Source: Komagataeibacter melomenusus
GTDB lineage: Bacteria > Pseudomonadota > Alphaproteobacteria > Acetobacterales > Acetobacteraceae
Reading direction: 5' to 3'
DNA: 34,802 bases
NCBI RefSeq assembly: GCF_013155395.1
Contig: NZ_JABJWC010000040.1
Span: forward strand, 1-34,802
Positions 17,554-29,935 of this stretch are shown in pieces. The notes under the pieces are model-generated. The model was given only the letters and a program-made list of their open reading frames with translations. It did not search any database and was not told the origin of the DNA. Within the stretch, counting starts at the first letter, position 1. The number at the start of each line of letters is the position of its first letter. Both the position numbers and the translations under genes were made by a program.

Positions 17554-20500
17554 TCAGTGATTGACCAGATCGCGACTGCGCGCATATGCGGCTCTCTGGC
17601 CGATCTGGCGCATCTGCGCACGCAGCCCCTTTTTGCCGGGAGTTGGCTCGTTGGCGTGATGGCTGCCGCGATGGAAATCGGGGTTGAAGGCAAGCCAGTT
17701 CATGTCCTGCTCCACGACCTGCATCGCGCGCTCCACCGCCTGCGGAATGGACGGATCATTGCCCATTTCCCATGCAGGATGTTCATGCCCGATCACCACA
17801 TGCACATCCACTTCCGCCTCATGGCCATATTCATCGCGGCCGATCAGGGCCAGGTCGATGGACCCGGTGGCCTCATCCGGTGCAACCATGGAAAAGCAGC
17901 GGCGATCCGCATCGAACGAGACCCAGTCCGGCAGTGGCGCCCCACCTGCCTGGCGTGCCGTAATGGTCAGGTTGAGATCCGTTCCATCCGAGCTGATGAA
18001 GGCACCAGCCGGCACATCGATATCGTATTTCTGGTTGGTGGTCACAAACCGGTAGAGTGACGTGCCGCGTATCCATGTCTGGTGCGCAACGCCAAAGCCA
18101 CGCTGGAACTCGTTCTCGAACCCGTCCTCCACCGATGTCTTGAGCAGATCGGAAGAACTGAGGTCATTATTGAGGGTCGAACCCGAAAGGGCAGGATTGC
18201 CCTCCTGCGGTGTCACGTTCGTGTTCAGCGCCACGGTGGTCTGCGAGACATGACTGGTCTCATCAGCCATCAGCGCCGAAACATCGGCCACCTGTGCCGC
18301 CGTGCCCGTGGCCAGCGTGCTGTTGGTCTCGACCAGTGCCGCAGACAGGCCGCCCGGCGTGCCGGTAAAGCCTATGACCGGCGCAAAATGCAGTTCCGCG
18401 TTGGCAGGCAGCACAAGGGCGGCCGTGGCGGAAACCGAAGTGCTGACATTCTGCCACGTCCTGCCCCCATCGGTTGAATACTGCCATGTGCCCTGCGTTG
18501 CCGGGTTGGCCGTATTGCCCACAATGGCAACGCCCTGCAGATGGTCGGCCACCGAGCCATCAGGATTGGAAGCACTGCGCTGCTGATCGGCCTGATCAGA
18601 GAAAGTCGGCCCGAACAGGCTCGACACGCTATCGCCCCTGACCTGCTGGTTGCTGGTATCGGCCGAGGGCAGCGTGGCGCTGCCACTGGCTACCGGTGCG
18701 TCATTGACCTGTTCAACACTGGTGCTCACCTGCACTGGCACCACGTCAAGTGCGGTGCCGCCGCCGGTATTGCTCACATCAACCCCTGTTGCAACGCCGG
18801 TTATGGCATTACCCGCCACGGCCTTGCCATCCGCCCCCGTGAAAGCGGTGGCAGCCGTATTATCGACCACCGTTGCCGTAAACGAGATGTTGGACGGATC
18901 ACCATTGAAGTTGGGCGCGGGCTGGAACCAGATCTGCGCATCCTTGGGCAGCACGACCGCACTGGTGGCGGACAGATCAGTCGGCAGCGCCTGCGCCGTG
19001 CCACCGGGCACGGAATACATCCATGTCCCTTCGCTGGCGGGCGTGGCATTGCCGGTAATGGCAACGCCGCCCACGCCATTCGGGTCGGTGGTGGTGAACA
19101 GTTGCGAGACCGTTTCCTTCGTGCCCGGCTGGTCTTCCTTGCCAGGCGTAATGTTTACCGCCGTATGGACATCCGGATTAACAGTGACATCAAGCGGCTG
19201 GCTGTTGGTGCTGACCGACCCGTTGGGGTGATCTTGCTGCATCTGGGTTATGTTCACGCCCGTCAGGGCCGTGGCGGTGCCATCGAGCGCCTGCCCGGTC
19301 ACGCTGGTGGCAACGCCATCGCTGGTGCCGGTCAGGGGCACGTCAGCCGAGGTCTCGACAACCTGCGTGATCAGCCCGCCCGGCGTGCCGGTAAAGTTGG
19401 GCACGGGGTCAAAGCGCACCTTGGCCTGGTCGCCCAGCACCACGGCATTGCTGCCTGAAACATTGGCGGGCACGTCCGTCCATGTCTTGCCGCCATCGGT
19501 GGAATACTGCCATGTGCCCTCTGTTGCGGGATTGGCCGTATTGCCGGTAATGGCCACGCCAGCCAGATGGTCGGCGGTGGAACCGGTGGGGTCGGCCGCG
19601 CCCTGCTGGGCATCGGTCCCGTCCTGCACGGCATTGGAGTACAGACCCGCAACCGTGGCGCCCGTATTGGCGCTGTCAGCACTGTTGGAGATCACATCAG
19701 GCAGCGTATAGGCGCCGCCCGAAGGGCCAGCCGCCATCGTCGGCGGGTCATTGACCGGCGTCACCGCGGTGGACAGGTCAACCGTGCCTGCACTGAGTGC
19801 GGTCTGCCCGCCACGGGTCGAGACATCGGCGCCTGCTACCGCCATCGTGCCGGAATCCAGTGCTGCACCGGTCAGCGGCGTGCCATCCGCCGTGGTCAGG
19901 GCCTGCCCGTTCGCCCCCACAAGGGCCGGGCTGCCTGATGAGGCGCCCGAATTGTCGATCAGCACGACCTTGAGGTCATCGCCACTGACAGGCTGGCCGT
20001 TATAGTTGGGCGCAGGCGTAAACTGAAGCTGCGCATCCTTCGACAGCACGAGCGCATTCGTGGTGGAGACGGCAGCCGAAAGCTGCGTCCATGTCTTGCC
20101 GCCATCGGTGGAATACGACCATGTGCCCGCAGCCGAGGGCGTGTAACCCACCACGGCCACGCCCGCCATGGTGTTGGCGGTGGAGCCATCGGGGTTGGTC
20201 GCACTCTGCTGCTGGTCGGTCTGATCGGAGAAGTAGCTACCAAACAGACCCTGCACGCTCGTGGCCTGCGGCGTGTCTTCCGTCACCTTCCACGAGGCGG
20301 GCTGGTCCCCAGTGACCGGGGTTGCACCGGGGGTGGTATTATCGGCCACCACGTTCGGGGCGTCGTTCACGTTGTCATCCATCAGCGCCACGCTATCCGT
20401 GGCCGATGAATAGGCCGAACCCGGCGTGTTGGTGCCCGTGCCCAGCGTCGCTGTAGCGGGCAGCGCGGAGATGCTGCCATTGGCCGCGCCGTCAAACTGG

Positions 20501-23500
20501 TCCCATGCGCGGAAGGTCAGGGCATCATTGACCTTGCCGTTCCAGTTCGGGTCGGTGGACTGGAAATAGACCCGCGCCTGGCCATTATCGATCAGGTGCA
20601 GGGCATTGCCACTGCCAACTGCATCGCTTGCGCCGCTACCGGCGAATTCGGTCCATGTCTTGCCGTTATCGGTGCTGTACCACCATGTGCCATGAGTGGT
20701 ATCGGCACTGGTAATGGCAATGCCGGGCAGCGCCGTGGTGCCTGCGGCACTCTGGCCGGTCAGGCCCGCGCCATCAGGATCGGTCACGTTGCCTGCGCCA
20801 CCACTTGCCCCTGCATAACCCACAAGCTGCGAGACCGCCGTACCCACCGCACCCTGCGGCGGGGCAGAGTCCTCCTGCGCATCGTTGAGGGAAACCGGGA
20901 CCGAGGGATCGAGCACCGGGGAATCATTGGCGGCAGTGACCGCAATCGTGCCGTTGGTGACGATGGGCGTGGCCGCCCCGTTTTCATAAACCGATATGCT
21001 CACATTGCGCGTGCCCTCGATGGGCGTATCGGAGCTGTCGTAATATGTCAGGGTAGCCAGCGTGGCCTGCCAGTTCTTGAGCGTGGTGGCAGTGCCCGTG
21101 GTCAGGGTCAGGGTGCCGGTTGCGCTGTCGAAGCTCGCGGTAATGCCGCCCGCCGTGGTGGCGGCCAGCACGTCCTCCGCCGTGGCGGAACCGACCTGCA
21201 CCGTCACTTTCTGGATCGACCCCGCACCCGTGCCCGATGCATCCTCTACCTGGACATAGGCCCCCAGATTGGTCGCCGCCGTTGCGGGCGATGCATCATT
21301 GGGTTCGGTAAAGGTGGTGGCAAAGCGGCTGCCGCCAACACTCACACGCGTGAACATGGGCGCGCTGGTCTGCACGCCCCCCGTACCCTGTGCGCCCGTG
21401 GTGGCCTGCTGACCCGTGGCGGGTTGCGGGCCCGTAAGGGCGGTATTGCCATCTGAGAACGTGGCCCCCAGCGTGACATCAAGCTGCGTTGCCGGATCGG
21501 TTGCCGCAGGCGTGTAGGTATAGGTCAGGTCCTGCGCCAGTGTTGCGATGCTGGTCTTGGTGGCGGATGCATTGAACGTGAACTGCAGCACGCCACCCGT
21601 GTCGGTATAGGTGCCGATTGCGGTACCGTTCACGCTCACCTGTCCTTCCGCCATGCTCACGTTGGTGCCCGTCGCGCCAAAGCTGTCCGTGGCCGAAGGG
21701 GCGGCCTTGCCATCAACATAGCGCTGTACCGTCAGCATCGTGCCAGCATAGCTGTAGGTGCCGCTTTCCTTCGTGGTCAGCGTATCGAGTTCGTGGTCAT
21801 CCACCGTTACCCCGCCATCGCCAATTGCCGTGGTGGTGCCAGCGGTCGGGACGTGGGGCGTGGTGTCCTGCCAGCCTGTTATGGTGGGCGCGGTATCGGG
21901 CAGTTCATAGGCCAGGTCGGCATGGGTTGCGCTCATGCCACTGGCTGAATCCGTATCGGGGCTGACAGCGGTTGTGGCAGATGTTACCGCGCCATCATGG
22001 TTGTAGACCTCCGTCTCGCTGGCAGGCACGCCATCCGTGCCCCCCGTGGTCGGCACGGTAATTTCCGCAATGGAGGATGCGGGCGAGCCATAAACCGGCA
22101 CCAGCGCCGCGTAGTCGCCACTGGCATCGGTCTTGATACCGGTCTGGATAAGACCGGTGGCATAGGTACCGTCCTGCCCGCGCGCGGTCACCGTAACGCC
22201 TACGCCGTCCAAGGCGGTATCGATGGCACTGTCATAGGTGCCCGGCGTATTGCCCAGCGCCTGCCAGACCTGGCCCGACAGCGTGCCAAGACCCATCGTG
22301 ACCGAGCGCTCATAGGTATCGGCTGGATTGGTGCCTGCCGTACCATCCTGCCCGGCCGAGCCATCGCGGCTCTGGTCCGTTGCGCCCGAAGCGCCGCCAG
22401 CCAAGGCAGGCTGGACGCCGGACAGCGATTCCCACGTTACATTGGTCGTGGTCTTCTCCAGCCCCTGCGTCAGGTCTGTCAGCTTGACCGTATAGGTCAC
22501 GGTCTCGCTCGCACCGGCGGCCAGTGTCAGGCCGTTGGTGGTCACGCCTTTCGCATCGGAGGCCGCCACGCTGCCGCTGGCATTGATCGTGGTATCCACC
22601 GTGCCCGCACCCGTAGCCACGACAGCGCCTTCAACGGTTTCCTGCTCCGCCACCAGCGGGTCATTAAGGGCGACATCATAGGCCGTGGCATCGCCGGTAT
22701 TGGTCAGGGTATCGGTAAAGGTGACGGTACCATCAGTGTAGTCGATCGCGGTAACCGCCTTGCCCAGCGTGACGGTGGGTTCCTTGACCGTTTCGGTCAC
22801 GGTGGATGCGGGGGTAGACTGGGTTGATGTGGGCGTTGGTGACGTACTGGCCGTCAGGCTCTCGCTCAGCGCGGTGCCGTCCTTGTTGGCCGTGGTATTG
22901 AGCACCGTGCCCGCCACCTGGATGATGGCATAGTTGGGAACGGATGACGTGTCGTTGTTGGTGACCGTGCCGAGATTGATGGTGAGCACGGTCTGGCCGG
23001 AGGCATCCGTTGTCACGCCGGTTATGGCCGCGCCACTGCTATTGAGCATGGCCTCCGCCGCACTCGAAAGCGTGAAGGTCTTGCCGTCCACCTGCACGGC
23101 CGATGTCGTCCCTTCCGCAATCTGCGAGGCAGTACCAAAGCCGGACGATGTAACTTCCCCGCTCGGGCTGGCCAGCAGCAGGCGCAGCGATGTGGGGTCA
23201 AGCTGCACGTTGTCCGGCACCTTGAGGGTCAGCGTCACATCCTGGTTCTGTCCTTCGGGGATCGAGACTTCACCCTGCAGGGTCACCTGGTCGCCAGGCA
23301 CGGTATTGGCCGCCGTAACCGGCTTAGCGGGGGAAATGCCGCTGGTGGTGGCATTGCTTTCACCAACGATGTCGAGCACGGAGGTGAAGTTGCCAACCGC
23401 TGGCGCGTCACTGACCGTGCCCTTGAACGCTTCAGGCACGTCCTGCGGTGTTTCCGGTGCATCTCCCGATCCGGACGAACTGCCCGATGGCGGCATGAAT

Positions 23501-26500
23501 TCGTAGCTCTTGGGCGCCGAATGCCAGGTGTAGTTGTCCGTTACCGCAAGCTTCGTGCCTGCTGGCAGGTCGGAGGCGACCGTGCCGGTAATGGTGTAGG
23601 TAACCGGGGCATCGGTGGGGGCGAGAGAGGCAAGCTGGGACAGGGCGACAGATGTCTGCCCGGCAGCGACAGTGATGGTCTGCCCTCCGCCCGTGATGGT
23701 GACGTCCTTCAGGTCCGAGGGCAGCGTAATGGCGCGGTCGACGTCATAGGCCGTGACATCACCGTTGTTGCCCAGCGTCAGGGTATAGGTAACCTGCTGG
23801 CCGCTGTACAGCGGCTGGCCGTTGGTGTCATCGGTAATGGTTTCGGTGAGGGAGGGCTTGCGCTCGGTTACGGTCACATCGGCGGGGCCGGCCTGCTCGG
23901 CCACGGTGCTCGTGTCATCATGCACGCTGTAGTTCAGCACCGCCGATGACGTGATCGTGGCGGCATCGGCTGGCGCATTGTTCTCGCCATAATAACCGTT
24001 ATAGGCCAGCGTGATGGTGCCAGGCGTGGAACTGGAATTGGTAACCGTCTTGCCAAGGTCAAAGGTAAGGGTGGTGGTGTTATCAGCGTTCTTGACCACC
24101 GTTGGCGCAGGCAGGTTGCCACTGGCATCGGCGCCTGATGCGGTCGCGCCGGTCAGGGTAGCGGTAAAGCCTCCGGCATAGTCCACGCCAGCGGGCAGGG
24201 TTTCCACCACGGTCACATCGCCCGCGCCATTGCTGAGCGTGCCCTCGGGCACGGTTACGGTAATGGTGGTGGTCCGCGTCTCGCCACTGACGATTGTGCC
24301 GCTGGAAGTGGCTGTATCCACGCCATCATTTGCAGGCAGGTTGGACGGGCCGATGGTCTTGCTGATGGTGGGTGCCTGCAGGGTGACGCTGGCCGGGTCG
24401 GTCAGGTCAGATGCCTGCCCGCCAAGCGGCACGCCATTGGTCACGAACCCGTCGCCCTGCGCAACCGCGCCGGGGCTGTTGCCAAAGTTCACCACGTTTG
24501 CGCTGGCCACCAGCGTATCGCCCAGGTTCTGGCCGGTAGGCAGGGCCAGGTCATAGGTAATGGTCAGGTCCTGCCCCTTGGCCAGGACCGCGGCGGTTGC
24601 CGATGTGGCCGGTATGGTCAGACCGCCGGTGGTGAAATAGCTGTTGGCGGCAGTCGTGGCATCCGCCGCCGAGGAATAGACCACCGTGCCATCAGGGCGC
24701 GTGATCTGGAAATTCGTCACATCCGCCGTGGAGAACCCGGCAGGCAGGGTGCCCGATACAGTGAGGTCGTACATGCCCGCCGAGCCGGTATTTTCCACCG
24801 TGGAGGCAATACGCACGGTATCACCGCCCTCGGCACCCGTAGCATTGAGGTCATTGACCGCGCCAAGGCCGCTCACGCCACCTGCGGGAACCGATGTATA
24901 GGCGCCCCCATCCGATCCTGCCGCGTTGAAGGTGGTGGTGGGATCGGTATCCGTCCCCTCATCTGTCGCCTGGGGCGTATAGGTGACCTTTTCCGCGCTG
25001 GTGCCATTCATGACCGACACCACACCCGTCTTGATCTCGGCCGCAGGCTCGGCAACCGTAACCGACTGCAGGGTAGACTGGGCCGTCTGGACATTCTGCC
25101 CATTGGTCAGGGTGGACTGCTCTTGGCTGGTCAGGCTCAGGCCATCGGCAAAGGGGCTTGATGTAGCCTTGAGGGTAAACAGCACGGCCACCTGCTTGCC
25201 CGCATCACTGGTGGCAAGCGTGTCGCTGTTGCCCATATCGAAGCTGATGCTGTTGGTCGCGGCCTGCGTCGAGACCGTGATCTGCTTCGTATCCACGCCG
25301 CTTGGCACGCTCACCACGCTGTAGGTGCCAGCCGCCTGCTGGGTCGGGTCCGTGCTGGTGGCAGCCGTGAAAGCGGAATCACCGTTGCCCGTGGGGTTGC
25401 TCGTGTCATAGAGCGGCAGGGGCAGGTAGGATGAGAGGTTCAGGTCGGTATAGGTGCCGGTCTGGAGGGTATAGGTTGCCTCGTAGGTCACCGTGTCACC
25501 CGCCTGGATGGTGGGCGCATCCGTGCCCGTAACGGCATTGCCATTGATGGCCACGATCTTCAGCCCCGTCGTGCCCTGGGGCACGGAAAGCGTGCTGCCT
25601 GAATCGTCCTGCACCTGCGAGGTCGTGCCATCGAGGCCTGTTGCCTGCGCGCTGACACTCACGCTGCTGCTGATCGTATCGCCTTCGGTCACCGGGGTAT
25701 TTGTGGCCGTATAGTTATCGTTTACCGTGCTGGCATAGCTGATCGTGCCCTGCTTGCCCGCCCCCATGGCTGGCAGGCTGTTATCGGCCAGATACTGGGC
25801 GATGTTCATTTTCACCACGGTCTGCCCGTTCTCGCCCGGCGTGGCCGACCAGTAGCTGCTGCCCAGCTGCACGGTATGGGACGTACCGGTGGCATCGGTA
25901 TAGGTAAAGGTGGGGCTGATGCCCGGCTGCAGGCTCTGGCCATCACTCAGCGTGGTGGTGACCACCATGCCGGTGCTGGAATAATAGTCCGAATTCTCGA
26001 TATGGATGTCATGCGTGATGGTATCGCCGGGCATGACCTGCCCGGCGGCCAGGCCGGTGGCGCTGCCATCCGCATTTGTGATCGTATCCGTCTCCTGCAC
26101 CGCGAAGGCCTTGGCGTTGAACGTGGTGGGCGATGTGTTCACCGTCTGGTCCAGCGCAACGGGCGTGGCTGTCTGGCCCTCCGTCACGGGCGGGGTCCAG
26201 CTGCCGGTATAGGATATGGTCGCACCCGAAATGGTGGTGGGTGACGTCGTGCCACCAGAAGCATTGAGGATTGAATTCCCGGCTGCATCCGTCTGGCCCA
26301 CATAGACCGGAATATCAATCTTGTAGGGCGCATTTGCGCTGTAGGCCACGCTATCGAGCGTAATCTTGACCGACCCGCCTTCCTTTGAGCCGTCAGCAGG
26401 CGGCACATAGGTGGCCGTGCCGCTGATGGTCGAGCCATCGGCGCCGGTCAGGGTAATGGGGCTGTTGTTGTAATTGACGCTGTCAGGCAGGGTGACATTG

Positions 26501-27926
26501 AGCGTCATGTCCTTGATGGCGTTGCCCTGCGTTGCTTCGGCAGGGGTGACGGTCACCTCGTATGTGGCGGGATAATCCGGGCCGGTAGGCACTTCATCCT
26601 CGCCACGCGGCGAGGTAATGATACCGGCGCTCACCTGCACGATATTCTGGTCAACGCTATGGGTCACGACCGCGCCCTGAATGGTCGGGTCGGTGCCGGG
26701 GTCATTGAGCGCATCGGCGCCATACTGGTAACCACCGGCAGCGGCGATGGTAACGGGGGTGCCAGCACCTGTGGGCGCATCAACGGACTCGGTCGTGGTG
26801 TTGGCAAAATTCGCCGTAAGCGTGATGGTCGGCTGCTTGGGCGTGTAACTGCCAAACGGCAGGGAAACCACGTACATGGTATCGCCCGCCTTGAAGCCCG
26901 CAGGCGCCGTGACAAACTGCGGCTTGCCATCCGTGCCGCTGCTGTATGGATTGTAGGCCCCGATCTTGCCATCGACAGCCACCAGCGTGACAGCCTTGGC
27001 GGACAGGCTCTGGCCCAGATAGGTTACAGAGGTCAGCGGGGTATCCTGCGTGGCGTTGGTCGGCGCGAATATCTCGACAAAGGGCGCGTACCCCACGGCA
27101 GTCTGCGCGCCGTTGGAAAAGGTGATGGTCTGGGAAAAGGCATTGCCCAGCAGGTTGCTGGTATCGGTAGGGCTGGCAATGGTGACGACGGCCGTCGGGC
27201 TGTCGAGCACGCTGTCATAACCGGCCTCGGCTGCGGCAGAGAACGGCGCGTCCACCGCATTGCCGTCCAGCCCGGCCGTGCGCTCCAGGGTCCAGTCCCC
27301 CCCAGCACGCCAAGGCCCGTGGCATCGGTCGAGGCGGCAACACCCGCGCCGGTCAGGGTATGCAGGTCATCGACCAGCGCCTGACCGGCCGCCCCCTGCC
27401 CTACGTCGCAGCCCCAGAACAGGATCTGGCCCTTCGCCCCCAGCGCATCGCCCCACTGCGCCACCTGCGTGCTGTCCGCCATGAGGGTGGCGGCATTGAT
27501 GGTGCTGCTGCCAAGCTCGATCTGGCCCGCCTGCCCGTAGGTCAGGAAGCTGACACTGTTGAGGTTCTGCTGGTGCGACAGCACGCGCGAGACGACGGAC
27601 ATGCCATCACGCGTATTATCCACCACCACCACGCCCACGTTATCGCCCAGCGAGGCGGTGAGTTCGCGCCAGTCGCTGACGCGGGAATCTACAAAGACGA
27701 TATCGGTAAAACGGTCTTTTTTTCCACCATCACGGTCATGAAACGACCGGCCTGTACCAGTGGTTGCAGGCATATCGGGCAGGGAACCGACGGCTTCATC
27801 CACAACAGGCGCATCATGGGCATTTTCCCCCTGATTCTCGTGGTGATGCCGGTCTACCCCATGGTGATGGGAGACATGCGCCACGCTGCCATCAAAGAGG
27901 TATCTCTGCTCAAGAATCAGACGCAT
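17554..27926 (-). CDS. Giant LEPR-XLL/DUF4347 multi-repeat adhesin, frameshifted near the N-terminus
   Basis: Predicted surface or extracellular adhesin, 3457 residues if read through. The first part (frame 27926-27033) starts MRLILEQRYLFDGS, a LEPR-XLL-like export motif in place of a Sec signal. A DUF4347 domain follows (about residues 70-210: DIVFVDSRVSDW, ILFWGCDVGQG, ASTDATGLGVLGG). At a run of seven G (27297-27303) the frame is lost; one more G would give LGGDWTLERTAGLDG and join the body frame that ends at 17554. The body is Thr/Gly/Ala/Asp-rich with one visible cysteine. It has DUF11-like beta domains (TYTLTLGNNGDVTAYDV near 23750), an SdrD-B-like domain (LSGQVWQALGN near 22280), at least five long repeats (18190-20930) and a cadherin/Ig-like domain (PLPDWVSFDADRRCFSM near 17910). 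The tail is basic. I see no RTX nonapeptides. It is divergent from the export operon starting at 28265. Confidence 0.85.
18190..20930 (-). repeat. Five long cadherin-like repeats in the adhesin
   Basis: Five tandem units of about 170-205 codons. Each has a core such as GTWSYSTDGGKTWTQL followed by a putative metal- or ligand-facing loop (LVLSKDAQLQFTPAPNYNG), and most have a DQQ/NPDGS segment ahead of the core. Cores lie near 20670, 20110, 19490, 19020 and 18470 on the minus strand. The unit near 19020 is the most divergent (GTWMYSVPGG). Three units are nearly identical in DNA over about 40 bases, so recombination could change unit number. Confidence 0.75.
27297..27303 (-). other. G7 homopolymer at the adhesin frameshift
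   Basis: The minus strand reads GTGCT, then seven G, then ACTGG. With eight G the DUF4347 frame continues into the 3.2-kilocodon body; with seven it terminates at about 27033. Either slipped-strand phase variation or a sequencing error could explain it. Confidence 0.7.
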
Positions 27927-28264
27927 GAAAAATCCATCTTTATTAACATTTTATGTAGGAATGTCAGATTATATGGATTCCGTAAGGCCTCCATGACCTG
28001 AATCATTACCACATCCCACCGCGCCCGGGGCGCGCTCTTCATTCCCGAATTTCATCTACATTTTTTTTTCGCTAGTTACAACAAATGAAGTTGACATGCA
28101 TCTGACGGCACCATAATTACCATGTGAACATTGTTTGTCGCGTTCTATATCGTAATTCAGGCGGGCAATCCCGGGTCTATATCTATAGATATCCAGTCAG
28201 TGACGGACCTGCTTCCATCGCTTGGGTTGTTTTTCCTGCTGGCCTGGAAATAAAGCGGAAATTT
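27927..28264. promoter_or_regulatory. Divergent promoter region of adhesin and export operon
   Basis: The 338-base spacer controls both directions. On the plus strand TTGACA (28091-28096) is a perfect -35 box; CATAAT (28112-28117) is a -10 candidate but only 15 bases away. Just upstream is a run of nine T (28061-28069). A GC-rich inverted repeat, CGCGCC/GGCGCG, lies at 28020-28034. Assignments are by eye. Confidence 0.4.
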
Positions 28265-29935
28265 ATGGTAACTCCTGTGACGCATCAGCTTACCCGTGGC
28301 AGATTACGTCTGGCCGCATCCTGTGCTGCGCTTTCCACAATTGCACTTCTTGCCGGGTGTGGCATGCGGCCCAAGCCCATGCCGCTGGCTGACCATATAA
28401 AGCGTGCGGATGCGGATCATGCCACGATCGAGGCACGTTATCTGCCGCTGGACGGTGACCTGACACTGGGCACCGCCATCGCGCGTGCGCTCAAGTTCAA
28501 CTATGATTCACAGGTTGCCAAGCTTGAGATCAACCAGCAGGAAAAGCAGCTTGATCTGGCCCTGATGCAGATGCTGCCGCACCTTGCGGCCGATGCAGGC
28601 TATACCGACAGAAGCAACAACAATGCTGCTGAAAGTATTGATGAATTCAGCAACCAGCGCTCGCTGGACTATTCGTATTCCGAAATGCCCAGCCATGGCA
28701 GCGGGGATATCAGCTTTTCATGGAACGCGATGGATGCGGGGATCAGCTATTTCTCCGCCCGCCAGCAGGCCTTCCGCGCGCTGATTGCCGTCGAGCGCCG
28801 CAGGCGTGCCATCAACGACCTGGTCAAGGCCGTAACCACCAATTACTGGGAAGCCGCCGCAGCCCAGGTCATGCTGCCCCGCCTTGACCCCATCATCCAC
28901 GATGCGGAAACCATGCTGGCCGCATCGCAGGATGCGGGTAACGCCCACCTCCAGTCCCCCCTTACGCTGCTTGATTACCAGCAGAACATCATCCAGATCC
29001 TGGGTGAGATGCGGCGCATCAAGGATGAACTGGTCGGCGCGCAGATCCAGCTCGCCTCGCTCATCAACGTGCCGCAGGATGAAAAGCTCAACCTGGCCAC
29101 CCACCCGCAGGATGTGCAGCCGCTGGGCAACCTCGACATCCCCACACTCGAGCGCATGGGGCTGGTCATGCGCCCCGAACTGCGCATGGAAGTGTACCAG
29201 CAGAAAGTTGACCGGCAGGATGTCTATAAGGAAATCCTGAAGATGATGCCCGGTATCGGCGCCATCGGCAACGGCAACTTTGATTCGAATGCCCTGCTCT
29301 ACCACCATATCTGGGGGCAGATCGGGGTGCGGGCGACCGTCAACCTGATCAACATGATCCAGGGGCCGCGCGCGATCGCCGTGGCCAAGGGCAATGTCAA
29401 GCTCTCGGAAATGCGCCGCCTTGCGCTGAGTGTCGCCATTCTGGCCCAGATCAACCTGAGCGCGCAGAAATACGTTACGGCAGTGGATTTTCTCAAATCC
29501 TCGCGGCAGATCAACGATGTGAGCCTGCAGATGGAGCAGCTTGCCGTCTCCGCTTCCGCAGCAGGCGCACAGTCCGAGGCCAATCGCGTGCGCCACCAGA
29601 TGGCGGCCCTGCTGGGCCAGCTTGAATACAGCCGCAGCCTTGCCCATACGCATCAGGCGCTGGCCAACCTGTATGCCTCCATCGGCGTGGACCTTGTGCC
29701 CGCCAATGCCGATATTCAGGACCTCAAGCACCTGACAGCGCAGGTCGAGCATTCCATTGCCCTGTGGGAAAACGGCCGCCTGCCTGACCTGACGCTGCCC
29801 GATAATGTCAAGAAACCGGATGCAGGCAACAGCACGGCACCTGTCGCTGTGCCAGTATCAGTGCCGCAGGCTGCGCCGACCGCCACGCCTGTCGCGCAGA
29901 CGGCTACGGCACAGCCGGCCGCCACACCGGGCTGA
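28265..29935 (+). CDS. TolC-family outer-membrane lipoprotein of the adhesin export operon
   Basis: Outer-membrane channel of 556 residues. The lipobox LLAGC puts the acylated cysteine at residue 32. The mature protein has TolC-type helical repeats: LTLGTAIARALKFNYDSQVAK, LALMQMLPHLAADAGY, and the ISFSWNAMDAGISYFSARQQ segment that in many secretion-linked TolC proteins reads as a WN-x-D-x-G-x-SY motif. The C-terminus is a low-complexity Ala/Pro/Thr tail. The frame is open from about 28124, but ATG 28265 places the lipoprotein signal at the start. It is the first gene of the operon divergent from the giant adhesin, so the likely role is the outer-membrane exit for that protein. Confidence 0.85.
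   Translation: MVTPVTHQLTRGRLRLAASCAALSTIALLAGCGMRPKPMPLADHIKRADADHATIEARYLPLDGDLTLGTAIARALKFNYDSQVAKLEINQQEKQLDLALMQMLPHLAADAGYTDRSNNNAAESIDEFSNQRSLDYSYSEMPSHGSGDISFSWNAMDAGISYFSARQQAFRALIAVERRRRAINDLVKAVTTNYWEAAAAQVMLPRLDPIIHDAETMLAASQDAGNAHLQSPLTLLDYQQNIIQILGEMRRIKDELVGAQIQLASLINVPQDEKLNLATHPQDVQPLGNLDIPTLERMGLVMRPELRMEVYQQKVDRQDVYKEILKMMPGIGAIGNGNFDSNALLYHHIWGQIGVRATVNLINMIQGPRAIAVAKGNVKLSEMRRLALSVAILAQINLSAQKYVTAVDFLKSSRQINDVSLQMEQLAVSASAAGAQSEANRVRHQMAALLGQLEYSRSLAHTHQALANLYASIGVDLVPANADIQDLKHLTAQVEHSIALWENGRLPDLTLPDNVKKPDAGNSTAPVAVPVSVPQAAPTATPVAQTATAQPAATPG

Noticed and set aside
18190-20930. CRISPR-like array from repeated 40-base cores
   Set aside because: Repeats are spaced by hundreds of bases within an open reading frame and encode protein repeats.
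20596-27384. Several 70-290-codon plus-strand frames opposite the adhesin
   Set aside because: Low-complexity mirror images of the Thr/Gly/Ala-rich repeats; none has a ribosome site or family motif.
17554-27926. RTX nonapeptide repeats in the adhesin
   Set aside because: Scanned the translation for GGxGxDxxx; none found. The repeats are cadherin/Ig-like.
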